The notes beneath the pieces were generated by a model, which saw nothing but the letters and a program-made list of their open reading frames with translations, did not search any database and had not been told where the DNA came from. DNA of 64,000 nt, taken from the NCBI RefSeq assembly GCF_006542335.1, contig NZ_CP032485.1, positions 2,215,001 to 2,279,000 on the forward strand, read 5' to 3'. Position numbers and translations under genes: made by a program. Shown here piece by piece: positions 36,952-45,654 of the stretch. This DNA comes from Neokomagataea tanensis (GTDB taxonomy: Bacteria; Pseudomonadota; Alphaproteobacteria; Acetobacterales; Acetobacteraceae). Position 1 is the stretch's first letter. Each line of letters begins with the position of its first letter.

Positions 36952-36959
36952 ACTGCCTT

Positions 36960-37643
36960 TTACGGAACCCGTAAAAGCACGGCCCCCTTTTGGCGCAACC
37001 AGAGCTCGGCTGCAACCCTTCCTGAACGTCCTTTTGAAAAAAATTTATCTACATGGCTCCAAAAGGCCGGGCTATGGTCAAAATATGTCAAATGAGCCAA
37101 CTCGTGGACCGCAACATAGCTCTGTACTAATGGAGGGCACATTACGAGCCTCCAGCTCAGCATAATCCGTCCGTTGCGTGTGCAGCTACCCCAGCGACTA
37201 CGAACGTTCCTCACGTCCAGCTTGGTATAGGTAACACGCATATTTTGTGCTTCACGCTCAAGGAGCTTTGGCAGCTCTCGGGCTGCAAGCTCTCTTAAAA
37301 AACGCTGTACCCGTCTTTCAGTATGTTCCGCTGCTCCACTGACTTTTAAAACTGGCGTTTCCAACACGCAGCCGTTTTGTGCGTGCGGGGTATGAATTAT
37401 GGATGTTTCAATACCATTAATTAAAACCATTCCTCCGCCTGTTAGGTCTAGTGGAGGAGGGAGGGAGGCCAATGCTTTGCGTATCCAAGGATCATGCCGC
37501 TTGATAAAGGCTTCAATACTAGAACATTTTGTTGAAGGCGGATGAGTTAGTACTAAAGTACCGCTTGAGAAATCCAACCTAAGGGTGATTCGGCGCGCTC
37601 GTGCTGAGGGTTTTAAGGTAATATGATGTGGCTGAGAGATCAA
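36960..37643 (-). CDS. YgjP-type (DUF45) zinc metallopeptidase-like protein
   Basis: A 227-residue cytoplasmic protein of the YgjP/WLM family. RSRWGSCTRNGRIMLSWRL and the zinc motif HELAH followed by a later H (FDHSPAFW) are family hallmarks. Function in bacteria is not well defined; relatives are thought to act on DNA- or ubiquitin-like-associated targets. It is the last gene of the operon beginning with the ABC-like ATPase, 17 nt after the cysteine-cluster gene. Confidence 0.8.
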   Translation of the reverse strand: MISQPHHITLKPSARARRITLRLDFSSGTLVLTHPPSTKCSSIEAFIKRHDPWIRKALASLPPPLDLTGGGMVLINGIETSIIHTPHAQNGCVLETPVLKVSGAAEHTERRVQRFLRELAARELPKLLEREAQNMRVTYTKLDVRNVRSRWGSCTRNGRIMLSWRLVMCPPLVQSYVAVHELAHLTYFDHSPAFWSHVDKFFSKGRSGRVAAELWLRQKGAVLLRVP

Positions 37644-37660
37644 AAAATATTACCCTAGAA

Positions 37661-38137
37661 TTAAAGTCGTGAGGGGCGTTCAGCCTTGGTTGGCCATTCA
37701 CCAGGCCATTCCACAATATGATCTTCCAGCATGCCTGCACGACGTTCATTTACGCATCTATTTGCTACTGAAACGCCTTGGTTGTGCAATTGCTCACGGT
37801 TTCCTGCCCGAAGGGGGTGCCACGACGGAAGGTCGTAACCTTCCTTGACAAGTCTATATGCACAGCTTGGCGGAAGCCAATCAATATCGCTGAGCACGGC
37901 TGGTGTCAGCGTTACGCAGTCGGGTACTTTCCGGTGTCGTTTTTCGTAATCTGAGCAAAAGCAAGTTTCCGTGTTCAGCAATCGGCAGGAAACATTAGTG
38001 TGCGCGATCTCATCTGTGTCTTCGTCGCGTAATTTGTGCAGGCAGCACCGGCCGCACCCATCACAAAGAGACTCCCACTGAGAGCGGGTCATCTTTTCAA
38101 GAGGTACAGTCCGCCAAAAATCAGAAGTGTCATTCAC
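37661..38137 (-). CDS. YcgN-family (UPF0260) cysteine-cluster protein
   Basis: A 158-residue protein with LCDGCGRCCLHKLRDEDTDE and later CRLLNTETCFCSDYEKR, the cysteine arrangement of the YkgJ/YcgN family, presumed to bind metal or an iron-sulfur cluster. The GTG start overlaps the stop of the permease-like gene (GTGA). The role is unknown. Confidence 0.85.
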   Translation of the reverse strand: MNDTSDFWRTVPLEKMTRSQWESLCDGCGRCCLHKLRDEDTDEIAHTNVSCRLLNTETCFCSDYEKRHRKVPDCVTLTPAVLSDIDWLPPSCAYRLVKEGYDLPSWHPLRAGNREQLHNQGVSVANRCVNERRAGMLEDHIVEWPGEWPTKAERPSRL

Positions 38138-38538
38138 AGTGTGAAAACTCTACAAAAAATAACCAGGAAAACTATCAAAACCAACGATAATAAAAGCGGC
38201 AAAAAGAGAAGAGGCAACCAAAGCTTTTTTAGTCTTAACAAAGGCTTGGCGCCCAAGCCCTTAGCTGTCCGTAAGGTGCCTTCTGGAAGAGAAAGGAAGC
38301 GCGCGATCGGAGGGAGCATAATGAGGGGCGTATTGAGTGTGCCCTGCCAGAAAGGCAACCAAAAATCACCTCGCAATTCTGTCCAGTAAGGAAGAGACAA
38401 GGCGAGCATGGCACAAGGGAACGTAAAAGCCAGCCCTAGATTTTTGAAGACCCAGCGAGGCACAATCTGTAGAGACAAGACTACCCCTGTAGCACAGATT
38501 AAAATACCTAGGAAAAAACATGGATAAAACGAAGCCAT
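38134..38538 (-). CDS. Shortened ABC permease-like membrane protein
   Basis: A 134-residue membrane protein with about four hydrophobic segments. LPPIARFLSLPEGTLRTAKG followed by LGAKPLLRLKKLWLPLL looks like the EAA cytoplasmic loop (E-A-A-x-x-x-G-x-x-x-x-x-x-x-x-I-x-LP) of PotB/PotC-type permeases, with the second alanine/glycine pattern partly lost. Normal permeases have 260-300 residues and six helices, so more than half is gone. It overlaps the solute-binding-like gene by 1 nt and the YcgN-like gene by 4 nt, which argues for active translation. Confidence 0.5.
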   Translation of the reverse strand: MASFYPCFFLGILICATGVVLSLQIVPRWVFKNLGLAFTFPCAMLALSLPYWTELRGDFWLPFWQGTLNTPLIMLPPIARFLSLPEGTLRTAKGLGAKPLLRLKKLWLPLLFLPLLLSLVLIVFLVIFCRVFTL

Positions 38539-39482
38539 TATTTCTTCTCCGTTCCATCGAACCAGTTTAAAAATCTTTCCTGTAATGCTGTATTATTTTT
38601 CCAGAAATTCTCGTCTACAGAAATACCTTGAGAATTTTCTACATTCCCATTGTCTATTGATAATGACTTAACAACAGCCTCAATCTTTTTTTCATCGTCT
38701 TGATTAACGTTTTTTGGTATTGCCCAGTACAATTTAGCAACAAAACGATTGTTCTTTTCTTCGACGAAAGTCGAGGGGTGTACACTTTTTTTGTTGTTCG
38801 CGAGTATTATGTTTAAGGGCGCGCTGGTCATTAGCGCGCTACTTTGCGATATGATTTGCTGCGCTTCACTCGGGGTCCGCCACCAGATTATGTATGGCTT
38901 TAGCAGGTCTAATTTATGGAATGCTCTATCTACACCTGCCGGAGTGGCTAAAACATTGTACACATTGTCGGGGGAAACTCCATCTGCCAGAAGTGCGATT
39001 TCCAGAGTGGTCCTAGCCCCTAAATAGAGACCCCGCCGGCCCGGTTGACGTGCTACATCCCAAAAATCTTGCCAATTAGGCGGGGAGGGCAAACGTGACT
39101 TGTCCCAAGCGAGGGTCAAAATGCCTTCTCCTGCCGGTAGGCCGCACGTCGAAGCCGCGTCTATTGTGTAAAACCAGTGCTGGGAACAGCCATATTCAAG
39201 TTGCGCTTGGTTTAGAGTTACCGCCGCCCAATAAGGGGACGCACTCGTCATTTTATTTTTAAGCGTCTCATCCAAGCCATCCCATTCCCCAATGGGAAGT
39301 GAATCGGCTTGATTAGTGTCCTTAACGGTAGCCACCACCCCTGGTGGTAAGGCCAAGCTCAGAGTTGTCTGCTTTTTACGCCGGACGTGGTTTTTGTATC
39401 GTTTATGTGCCGTGAAGTGTCTTTTCTTATGATTGTCCACGTGCCCCGATGCTGACGAAGGAGAAAAAAACGCAATCATCAC
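38538..39482 (-). CDS. PotD-like solute-binding protein, shortened
   Basis: A frame of 314 residues. The middle reads PPNWQDFWDVARQPGRRGLY, TTLEIALLADGVSPDNVY and YIIWWRTPSEAQQIISQSSA, which is the lobe-2 core of spermidine/putrescine-binding proteins (PotD/PotF). The first ATG (39482) lies inside what looks like the signal sequence; the frame upstream adds RKWRFNGIALAV before MMIAFFSPSSASG but shows no ATG, so the true start is unresolved (CTG, GTG or a mutated codon). A basic His/Lys/Arg-rich stretch follows the signal. N-terminal lobe sequence is shorter than in PotD. Confidence 0.6.
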   Translation of the reverse strand: MMIAFFSPSSASGHVDNHKKRHFTAHKRYKNHVRRKKQTTLSLALPPGVVATVKDTNQADSLPIGEWDGLDETLKNKMTSASPYWAAVTLNQAQLEYGCSQHWFYTIDAASTCGLPAGEGILTLAWDKSRLPSPPNWQDFWDVARQPGRRGLYLGARTTLEIALLADGVSPDNVYNVLATPAGVDRAFHKLDLLKPYIIWWRTPSEAQQIISQSSALMTSAPLNIILANNKKSVHPSTFVEEKNNRFVAKLYWAIPKNVNQDDEKKIEAVVKSLSIDNGNVENSQGISVDENFWKNNTALQERFLNWFDGTEKK

Positions 39483-39672
39483 GGCAAGCGCTATGCCGTT
39501 GAAGCGCCATTTCCTGTTCCTATCATACGTGTTTTTTCTAACCAGAACTGAGTCAGATTTAAAACCAGAGCAATCTGACTTGTCTTGGATTGAAGAAGGA
39601 CGGGACAGAATCGTTCACCTCGAAAAACAAAAAAGAAAAATGGCACTTCTGTGGCAAGAAGGTACTTTACCC

Positions 39673-40818
39673 TTAGTACAAATCTGCCTCCAACGGAAAG
39701 GCTAAAGCGTGCGACGCCGGCCATGCTAGTTCGACGGCCGTACCGAGCTTGGGTATTCGCTGCGCTTGTACTGAGGGGCGATGCAACTCAATTTCAATGC
39801 CGTTATCGCAGCGTATAATCATGCGCACGTGCACGCCAAGGTGTAAGACTTCTGTCAGTATGCCGCGAACTGGAGGGTGCTCACTTTCTTCCTGTAAAGA
39901 ATTTTTTCCAAAAAAAGGTGAAATTCGGTCAGGCCGAACACACACTAGACAAGTGTCTCCAACCTGTGAGGCTGTTGCTTTTTCACTAAGCGGTTTGCAG
40001 GCTTCGACCACTCCGCCGCATGCAAGATGAATAGTGTAAACGTCGTCATAATCATCAATGATTTGGCCTACTAAAGCATTTGAACCACCAAAAAGCGTGG
40101 CCACGGTAGCCGTTTCAGGGCGTTCGTACAGATCTGCAGGTGATGAAACTTGTAATAACCGGCGACCACTGAAAAACGCGATGTAGCCACCACTACGTAG
40201 GGCAGATTCTTGCCTGCTTTCTGTCCGCAAAATCGTCAAGGCGAGTGCTTTTTGTAGGCGAGTAAGCAGAAATTCGATCCGCCGAGCGGTCGCAACGCTC
40301 AAACCCGCTAAGATATCATCCAAAATCAGGAGGTCCGGGCTCCTTGCTAAGGACTGGGCCAATTTTGTGCGCAGTTTTTCTTCGTCGCTTAAGTTACGTG
40401 GATACTTGGTGCGAACACCATCAAGTGCGAGCAAGGAAAGTAAATGGTTCGCCCGAGCGGGAACGGATTTTTTGTCTTGCTGTTGTGCCAAGCAAGCAAA
40501 CTCGACGTTTTCGCAAACTGATAGGTGGGGAAACAAATTTTCTCTATTGCTCACTAAAGAGAGTCTTCGTTCACCCGTCGGTAAGCTAGATATATCCTTG
40601 CCCGAAATTGTCAGCGTTTCACCTAGAGATGGATGAAAGCCACTAATGATATCGACCAAGACAGACAGGGCAGGCATATCTGTGCCAAACAAAATCAGCG
40701 TTTCACCTCGGCTTATATTCAGCGAGAAGCTTTCCTCTTGAAGTGCAATGCGTAGATCATCTGCCTGAAAGTAGTTTTTAGAGAGGGCCGAAACTGTTTT
40801 GGTGGTAGAGGGGGGCAT
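39673..40818 (-). CDS. PotA-like ABC ATPase with lost catalytic motifs
   Basis: A 381-residue protein with an ABC nucleotide-binding domain followed by a TOBE domain (from about residue 245, FGGSNALVG). The Walker A place (44-52) reads FGTDMPALS without GKS/T; the Q-loop reads VSNRENLFPH without Q; the signature is NLSDEEKLRT instead of LSGGQ; Walker B is LLILDDILAGL with D in place of the catalytic E; the H-loop reads TILRTESRQ without H. The frame is nevertheless intact. The start at 40818 gives the normal N-terminus; a longer frame would extend to 40980 into the divergent gene. Probably ATP hydrolysis is not possible. Confidence 0.75.
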   Translation of the reverse strand: MPPSTTKTVSALSKNYFQADDLRIALQEESFSLNISRGETLILFGTDMPALSVLVDIISGFHPSLGETLTISGKDISSLPTGERRLSLVSNRENLFPHLSVCENVEFACLAQQQDKKSVPARANHLLSLLALDGVRTKYPRNLSDEEKLRTKLAQSLARSPDLLILDDILAGLSVATARRIEFLLTRLQKALALTILRTESRQESALRSGGYIAFFSGRRLLQVSSPADLYERPETATVATLFGGSNALVGQIIDDYDDVYTIHLACGGVVEACKPLSEKATASQVGDTCLVCVRPDRISPFFGKNSLQEESEHPPVRGILTEVLHLGVHVRMIIRCDNGIEIELHRPSVQAQRIPKLGTAVELAWPASHALAFPLEADLY

Positions 40819-40899
40819 GAAACTTACCGTGGGAACCAAGCGTTCGAGATGAGGTAGTGTCCAGACTTGGACACATTGATGTTTGGTGAGGATTTGAAC

Positions 40900-41178
40900 A
40901 TGAGTGGTGATCGCGTCAAGGAAAACGTCGAAGAAATTCGCAAAGAGGCTCAAGAACAGATTGACAGCCTGCGCGCACAAGTTGAGCAGCTTTTGAAAGA
41001 AGTTGTGACCCCTAATCTGCTCAAGGCAGCAGATAAGACGGACACTGCCGTTGCAAATGCGAGGAAATTCAAAGATTATGAGTTAGAAAATGTTTCGACG
41101 CGCGTTCGTTCACAGCCTATAGCCGCAGTTCTAATATCCGCTGCTGTTGGATTTGTTTTAGGGCGCTTTTCACGCTAG
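40900..41178 (+). CDS. DUF883/ElaB-like membrane-anchored protein
   Basis: A 92-residue protein with a coiled-coil body (KENVEEIRKEAQEQIDSLRA) and a C-terminal glycine-rich anchor (PIAAVLISAAVGFVLGRFSR), the layout of ElaB/YqjD proteins that bind ribosomes at the inner membrane in stationary phase. The ATG at 40900 has TGAGGA 7 nt upstream and is preferred over an ATG at 40867. It is followed by a membrane protein gene, as in yqjD-yqjE pairs. Confidence 0.8.
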   Translation: MSGDRVKENVEEIRKEAQEQIDSLRAQVEQLLKEVVTPNLLKAADKTDTAVANARKFKDYELENVSTRVRSQPIAAVLISAAVGFVLGRFSR

Positions 41179-41259
41179 TCGTTTGTCCCATTAGATAAAC
41201 GGCTTGAAGAAAACGCTGTTTCTGGCGCGTGTCCTGTCAGGAAAGGTGATTGACCCTTC

Positions 41260-41694
41260 ATGAAACCGCTCGACCTTGGTCAAGAAGTCCTTAGTGCACA
41301 AGGGCAAATTTTGTCCCGGACAGCTCTGCGCGTTGCGCGCCGCGCTGCTTTCGGGGTTGTGGCGCTAACCTTCCTCTTCTTCTTCGTAATTGGTCTGCAT
41401 GGGCTGCTCTGGGCGCTGTGTCTAGATGTGGGCGGCTTCAGCCATGTTAAGGCAGCGCTGTGCGTTCTAGGTTTTGACCTACTATTTGTGGTGATCTTCG
41501 GTGCCTTAGCTGCTTGGTCTATACCGGACATGGTAACGATTGAAGCACGCATCCGCCGTGATCGAAAGCTGAACGAACTTAAGCAAGCCATAGCCCTGTC
41601 AACCCTTACAGGCCTTTTGATCGGCCCTATAGGCCGAGGAATGGCGGGCAGCCTGCTTTCTGTTTTTAAAAGCGTTCTGCGCCGTAAGGGCTAA
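41260..41694 (+). CDS. Small inner-membrane protein, YqjE/holin-like
   Basis: A 144-residue protein with two strong hydrophobic segments (VVALTFLFFFVIGLHGLLWA and LCVLGFDLLFVVIFGALAAW) and a basic loop EARIRRDRKLNEL, ending in a basic tail. It resembles YqjE or the putative holin superfamily members that follow DUF883 genes. The precise role is unknown. A terminator follows directly. Confidence 0.6.
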   Translation: MKPLDLGQEVLSAQGQILSRTALRVARRAAFGVVALTFLFFFVIGLHGLLWALCLDVGGFSHVKAALCVLGFDLLFVVIFGALAAWSIPDMVTIEARIRRDRKLNELKQAIALSTLTGLLIGPIGRGMAGSLLSVFKSVLRRKG

Positions 41695-41701
41695 TCAAGT
41701 G

Positions 41702-41730
41702 AGGGGGCCAAGTGCCCCCTTGTTTGTTTT
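41702..41730 (+). terminator. Intrinsic terminator
   Basis: A 7-bp stem AGGGGGC/GCCCCCT with a 5-nt loop followed by TGTTTGTTTT, 8 bp after the stop of the gene at 41260. Confidence 0.85.
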
Positions 41731-41753
41731 AGGCTTTACGAAGGTATCATTTC

Positions 41754-41948
41754 ATGCTCGCAGAATTTAATATATTCGGAGTGTTTGTTGCTCCGGTGTC
41801 GGTCTACGCATTAGTAGCCTTGGTTATCACTTTTTCATTCAGACGTTTTTTGTGGAAAGTCGGTCTTCTTAACTGGATTTGGCACGTACCACTTTTCGAA
41901 ATTGCTTTTTTCGTATGCACACTGTGCTTATTGCTGATGTTCGCTTAA
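41754..41948 (+). CDS. DUF1656 small membrane protein (AaeX-like)
   Basis: A 64-residue protein with two hydrophobic helices and the pattern EFNIFGVFVAPVSVYALVAL, then LLNWIWHVPLFEIAFFV, as in DUF1656/AaeX. Such proteins accompany HlyD-type adaptors and FUSC-type permeases in hydroxybenzoate or multidrug efflux. The HlyD gene follows after 63 bp; no FUSC gene is in the window. Confidence 0.85.
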   Translation: MLAEFNIFGVFVAPVSVYALVALVITFSFRRFLWKVGLLNWIWHVPLFEIAFFVCTLCLLLMFA

Positions 41949-42011
41949 GGGCGTAGACACAATGCATTAAGCTGAATGCAACATGATGTTCAGCATTTAA
42001 ACTAAGTTAGG

Positions 42012-42935
42012 ATGAAAGAGGCTATGCACCGCCTCCGCCACATTACAGGTATTGTTTTAACCCTCTTGGTCGTGCTGGCTGCCATCGCACTTGGTCGTGT
42101 GATGTGGGAAATTTACGAACTATCAGCTTGGACAAGAGATGGTCGCGTAAGGGTTTACGTCGTTAACGCGGCCCCGGAGATATCTGGCACAGTTGTGTCT
42201 GTCCCAGTGGTTGATAATCAATTCGTACACCGGGGCGACCCCTTATTTACCCTAGATCCTCTCCGTTTTCGGCTCGATATCAACTCTGCTCAAGCAGAAC
42301 TGGCGCAGGAAAAGGCCGAGTTGGCTTTAAAGGAAGCCGATGCTCGACGCCGCCACGGTTTGGGTGGATTAGTCTCCGCAGAAGAAGAAGAGGACTTCAA
42401 CGCCCGCGTAAATGTTGAGAAAGCACGGGTAGACGCGGCTCAGGCCAAGTTAGATACGGCCTTACTGAATCTTCAACGCTCAACAGTTTATGCTTCCGTA
42501 GACGGGTATGTGACGAACCTAAACCTACGAGTTGGCAATTATGCCCATGCAGGGCAATCTGGTATGGCCATTATTGATGCCCATTCTTATTGGATAAACG
42601 GCTACTTCGAGGAAACAAAACTTCACGGTGTGCACGTCGGTGATACTGCTCTCATAAAATTGATGGGCTACAAGCAGTTGGCTTCAGCGCATGTGGTAAG
42701 CATTGGTCGCGGCATAAACGACGAAAACGGAGTGTCTGATCACCTTGGCCTTCCCGATGTAAACCCGATCTTTACTTGGGTACGCCTTGCGCAGCGTATT
42801 CCGGTGCGTTTGGAATTCGATAAGGTGCCCGAAGGTGTAACGCTAGTTGCCGGCATGACAGGAACGATTACCATTGGCAATTCACCCCATGGCATGCATG
42901 GTCGCCTTACAACTTGGCTACAGAACCATCTCTGA
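42012..42935 (+). CDS. HlyD/EmrA/AaeA-family periplasmic adaptor
   Basis: A 307-residue membrane-fusion protein: an N-terminal anchor (GIVLTLLVVLAAIALGRVMW), a lipoyl half with VNAAPEISGTVVSVPVVDNQ, a coiled-coil hairpin (SAQAELAQEKAELALKEADA) and the second lipoyl half STVYASVDGYVTNLNLRVGN. It links an inner-membrane pump to the outer-membrane factor encoded next (stop and next start 1 nt apart). An alternative start is ATG 42024. Confidence 0.9.
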   Translation: MKEAMHRLRHITGIVLTLLVVLAAIALGRVMWEIYELSAWTRDGRVRVYVVNAAPEISGTVVSVPVVDNQFVHRGDPLFTLDPLRFRLDINSAQAELAQEKAELALKEADARRRHGLGGLVSAEEEEDFNARVNVEKARVDAAQAKLDTALLNLQRSTVYASVDGYVTNLNLRVGNYAHAGQSGMAIIDAHSYWINGYFEETKLHGVHVGDTALIKLMGYKQLASAHVVSIGRGINDENGVSDHLGLPDVNPIFTWVRLAQRIPVRLEFDKVPEGVTLVAGMTGTITIGNSPHGMHGRLTTWLQNHL

Positions 42936-42936
42936 C

Positions 42937-44442
42937 ATGCGCGTTTCTCATAAACTTACCGTACTGGGCTGTGTAACTCTTTTGAGTGTTGGGGGGTGCA
43001 AGGTTGGCCCCAATTTCAAACCAGACACCTTTGCCCCACCAGCAGCTTTTACAGATCAAAAAGAAGCCATCACAGCAGAGGATCGCGCAAGGACGGCAGC
43101 ATCCCTCAAAGATTGGTGGCATCTTTTTAAAGATCCAACCTTAGATGGGCTTGTTGATACAGCAATTCATCAAAATTATACTCTGCAAGCCGCCGCCCAA
43201 CATGTGATCGCGGCTGAAGCGTTAAGACGGGAAGCGGCATCGGCTTGGTATCCGCAGCTTGACGCAATGGCAGGTGGCGGAGACGACCGCTATTCGATTG
43301 TAGTTGATAACTGGCCGCTCCGTCCCGGAGATCCTGCGAATAGACCACAGGCATCGGTTCTTACATATGGCGCAAGAGCAAGTTGGGAAATCGACCTTTT
43401 TGGCCATATTGGGCGTCAAGTAGAGGCGCAATCGCAAGAAATTACCGCTTCCGTAGAAGAACAAAGAGCTCTTCTGGTTGCTGTGATCGCGGAACTTGCC
43501 TCAAATTACATTGCCCTTAGAGGTACTCAGGCCCGCTTGACGGTGGTGGAGCACGACATTGGTGTTGCTTCGGATACTCTGGCCATCACGCAACGTCTTT
43601 ACACAAAGGGGCTCGCAAACTCACTTGATGTTGCTCAGGTTACCGCCAACCAAAGAATAGATGAGGCGCGCATCCCTCCGCTCCATGCGGAGGAGGACAG
43701 GTTAATTCATTCCATCGCTGTACTTGCGGGACAAATACCTGGCTCATTAGAAAGCAGCTTAAAAGTCAGACAGCCGATGCCTAGCGTACCTTCATTTCCA
43801 GCAGCTTTACCTTCAGAAGTCATTGCACAGCGTGCTGATATCAGGGCGCAAGAAGCGCGCTACGCTGCAGCAACGGCAAGAGTTGGAGTGGCCGTATCTC
43901 AGCTATATCCCCGTTTCTCAATCCCTATGACGTTTAATCCCAACGCTTCGGCCGTCTATCAAGCTTTTCAGCTAGGAGCTATGAGTTGGAGCGTGATGAT
44001 GATGGCATCGCTTCCTCTAATGCACGGTGGCCGTAATAATGCTGAAATCATGCGTGCTAAAGCCGCGGCAGAAGCTTCTCGTTTGGCTTACCGACAAACC
44101 GTATTGCAGGCTTTTAAAGAAGTAGAAGATGCGTTGAGTGATTGGGAACAAGATAACGAGTTGGTTTTACACTATAACCAAGCCATTAAAGCGTCAAAAT
44201 TAGCACAAGGACGAGCTCAAAGACGTTATGCCGTCGGCCTCACCAGTGTTTTGGATGTGCTCTCAACGAACCGTCTTGCATTACGTGCAGAAGAGCACGC
44301 AACGATAGCAAACGCGGCCCGTCTGCGCGATACGGTTAGGCTTTATACAGCTATCGGTGCTGGCTGGCAGGGGTATGCCCTACCGGAACTCCCTGTCACA
44401 GCAAAACAACAAAGCATTTGGGCTAAAACGTTCTCACCTTAG
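42937..44442 (+). CDS. Outer-membrane efflux lipoprotein (NodT family)
   Basis: A 501-residue TolC-like protein. The lipoprotein signal ends LLSVGGCKVGPNF with the lipobox cysteine. Two repeats of the OEP fold contain DWWHLFKDPTLDGLVDTAI, RASWEIDLFGHIGRQVEAQ and RYAVGLTSVLDVLSTNRLAL. It forms the outer-membrane duct for the HlyD adaptor upstream. The start ATG 42937 directly follows the adaptor stop codon; the longer frame from 42874 overlaps it. Confidence 0.92.
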   Translation: MRVSHKLTVLGCVTLLSVGGCKVGPNFKPDTFAPPAAFTDQKEAITAEDRARTAASLKDWWHLFKDPTLDGLVDTAIHQNYTLQAAAQHVIAAEALRREAASAWYPQLDAMAGGGDDRYSIVVDNWPLRPGDPANRPQASVLTYGARASWEIDLFGHIGRQVEAQSQEITASVEEQRALLVAVIAELASNYIALRGTQARLTVVEHDIGVASDTLAITQRLYTKGLANSLDVAQVTANQRIDEARIPPLHAEEDRLIHSIAVLAGQIPGSLESSLKVRQPMPSVPSFPAALPSEVIAQRADIRAQEARYAAATARVGVAVSQLYPRFSIPMTFNPNASAVYQAFQLGAMSWSVMMMASLPLMHGGRNNAEIMRAKAAAEASRLAYRQTVLQAFKEVEDALSDWEQDNELVLHYNQAIKASKLAQGRAQRRYAVGLTSVLDVLSTNRLALRAEEHATIANAARLRDTVRLYTAIGAGWQGYALPELPVTAKQQSIWAKTFSP

Positions 44443-44513
44443 ACTTGGTATTGCAGACACCCACCATATGTAAAACTGTGTTGGGTATCCGTCGCATTTA
44501 GGGAGTATTCGGT

Positions 44514-44660
44514 ATGTCGAACGAGCATCCTGTCGAAGATTTTTTAAAACCAAAAGTGCACGCACTCATTGAAAGCGCACTGGCCGCCGGGTATGAGCGT
44601 GACGTTGTTATAGCCGTGCTGCTTGATATTTTGGACGATACCACTGAAGGGAATGTTTGA
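44514..44660 (+). CDS. 48-residue hypothetical protein upstream of dnaJ-like gene
   Basis: A small frame starting ATG 44514 with AGGGAG 8 nt before it and stopping at 44658-44660, two bases before the DnaJ-like ATG. The acidic, probably helical sequence contains VEDFLKPKVHALIESALAAG and VIAVLLDILDDTTEG. No family recognised. The good ribosome-binding site and tight coupling to the chaperone gene argue it is real. Confidence 0.6.
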   Translation: MSNEHPVEDFLKPKVHALIESALAAGYERDVVIAVLLDILDDTTEGNV

Positions 44661-44662
44661 TC

Positions 44663-45556
44663 ATGAAAGACCCTTATGCCGTTTTAGGTGTGAGCAAAAC
44701 TGCAACGGATAAGGATATTCGAAGTGCGTATCGTCGCTTAGCAAAGCAGTATCATCCAGACCACAATCCTAATAACACCGACGCGGAAGAAAAATTCAAA
44801 GCTGTCGGACAGGCCTACAACATAATCGGTGATAAAGAGAAGCGGGCTCGTTTTGATAGGGGCGAGATCGGGTCCGACGGACAAGAACGCGGGCCGTTCG
44901 GAGCCGGTTTCGGACAGGGCGGTTTTGGAGGCAATGCTCAGGGTTTTAACCAAGAAGATCTGGGCTCCTTCTTTTCCGATATGTTTGGTGGGGGGGGCCA
45001 AGGTGACTTTCAGCCGGGTGGTCCGGGCGGGCGCAGGACGTCTAAGGGATCAGACAGACGGTACGAAATCAGCATTACTTTCACACAATCTGTTTTAGGC
45101 ACCACTCTAGAGCTCGCTCTTGGAGAAGACGGACACACTGAAGTTAAAGTCCCTGCTGGCATTGAAAATGGACAGACCTTGAGGGTCAGAGGGAAGGGTG
45201 CTCCTGGACGTTCTCTGGGAGGGCAGCCAGGCATTGCCGGGGATGCGCTCATCACCATATCCGTTCAAACCGATAAGCGTTTTTCACGGGAGGGGAGGAA
45301 CATTCGCATGACGCATAATATTCCTCTCAAGACGGCTGTGATAGGCGGAAAAACCACCGTAGAGACCCCGGCGGGGGCTGTAACGCTGAAAATCCCCAAA
45401 CATTCCGATGGTGGTAAAACGCTGCGGCTTGCAGGGCGTGGTGTAGCCGCTACCAAACAAAGCCCAGCAGGTGATTTATTTGTCGTATTAAATATTCAAA
45501 TTGGCGATTTTTCACCAGAATTGGAAAAATTTTTCGCAGAAGAAAGCCATGACTAA
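44663..45556 (+). CDS. CbpA-like DnaJ-family co-chaperone
   Basis: A 297-residue type II J-protein. Residues 1-65 are the J-domain with the HPD motif in YHPDHNP; a Gly/Phe-rich region follows (FGAGFGQGGFGG, MFGGGGQ); the C-terminal substrate-binding domains include TFTQSVLGTTLEL and PLKTAVIGGKTTVETPAG. There is no zinc-finger, so it is CbpA-like rather than DnaJ. It stimulates Hsp70 (DnaK). It is encoded right after the 48-residue protein. Confidence 0.92.
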   Translation: MKDPYAVLGVSKTATDKDIRSAYRRLAKQYHPDHNPNNTDAEEKFKAVGQAYNIIGDKEKRARFDRGEIGSDGQERGPFGAGFGQGGFGGNAQGFNQEDLGSFFSDMFGGGGQGDFQPGGPGGRRTSKGSDRRYEISITFTQSVLGTTLELALGEDGHTEVKVPAGIENGQTLRVRGKGAPGRSLGGQPGIAGDALITISVQTDKRFSREGRNIRMTHNIPLKTAVIGGKTTVETPAGAVTLKIPKHSDGGKTLRLAGRGVAATKQSPAGDLFVVLNIQIGDFSPELEKFFAEESHD

Positions 45557-45654
45557 GAATAGATTAGTTATAGTCGTATAAAAACATTGCTTGTTGCTGG
45601 CGTTCCGTACAAAAAATAGAGCCTGTTTTGGACTATTTTTCGGATGGAGCGCCA

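Noticed and set aside
39491-39724. A 77-residue open frame (-) between the ATPase and solute-binding genes, considered as a second permease piece
   Set aside because: It starts inside the ATPase gene in another frame and shows no permease motif; treated as chance.
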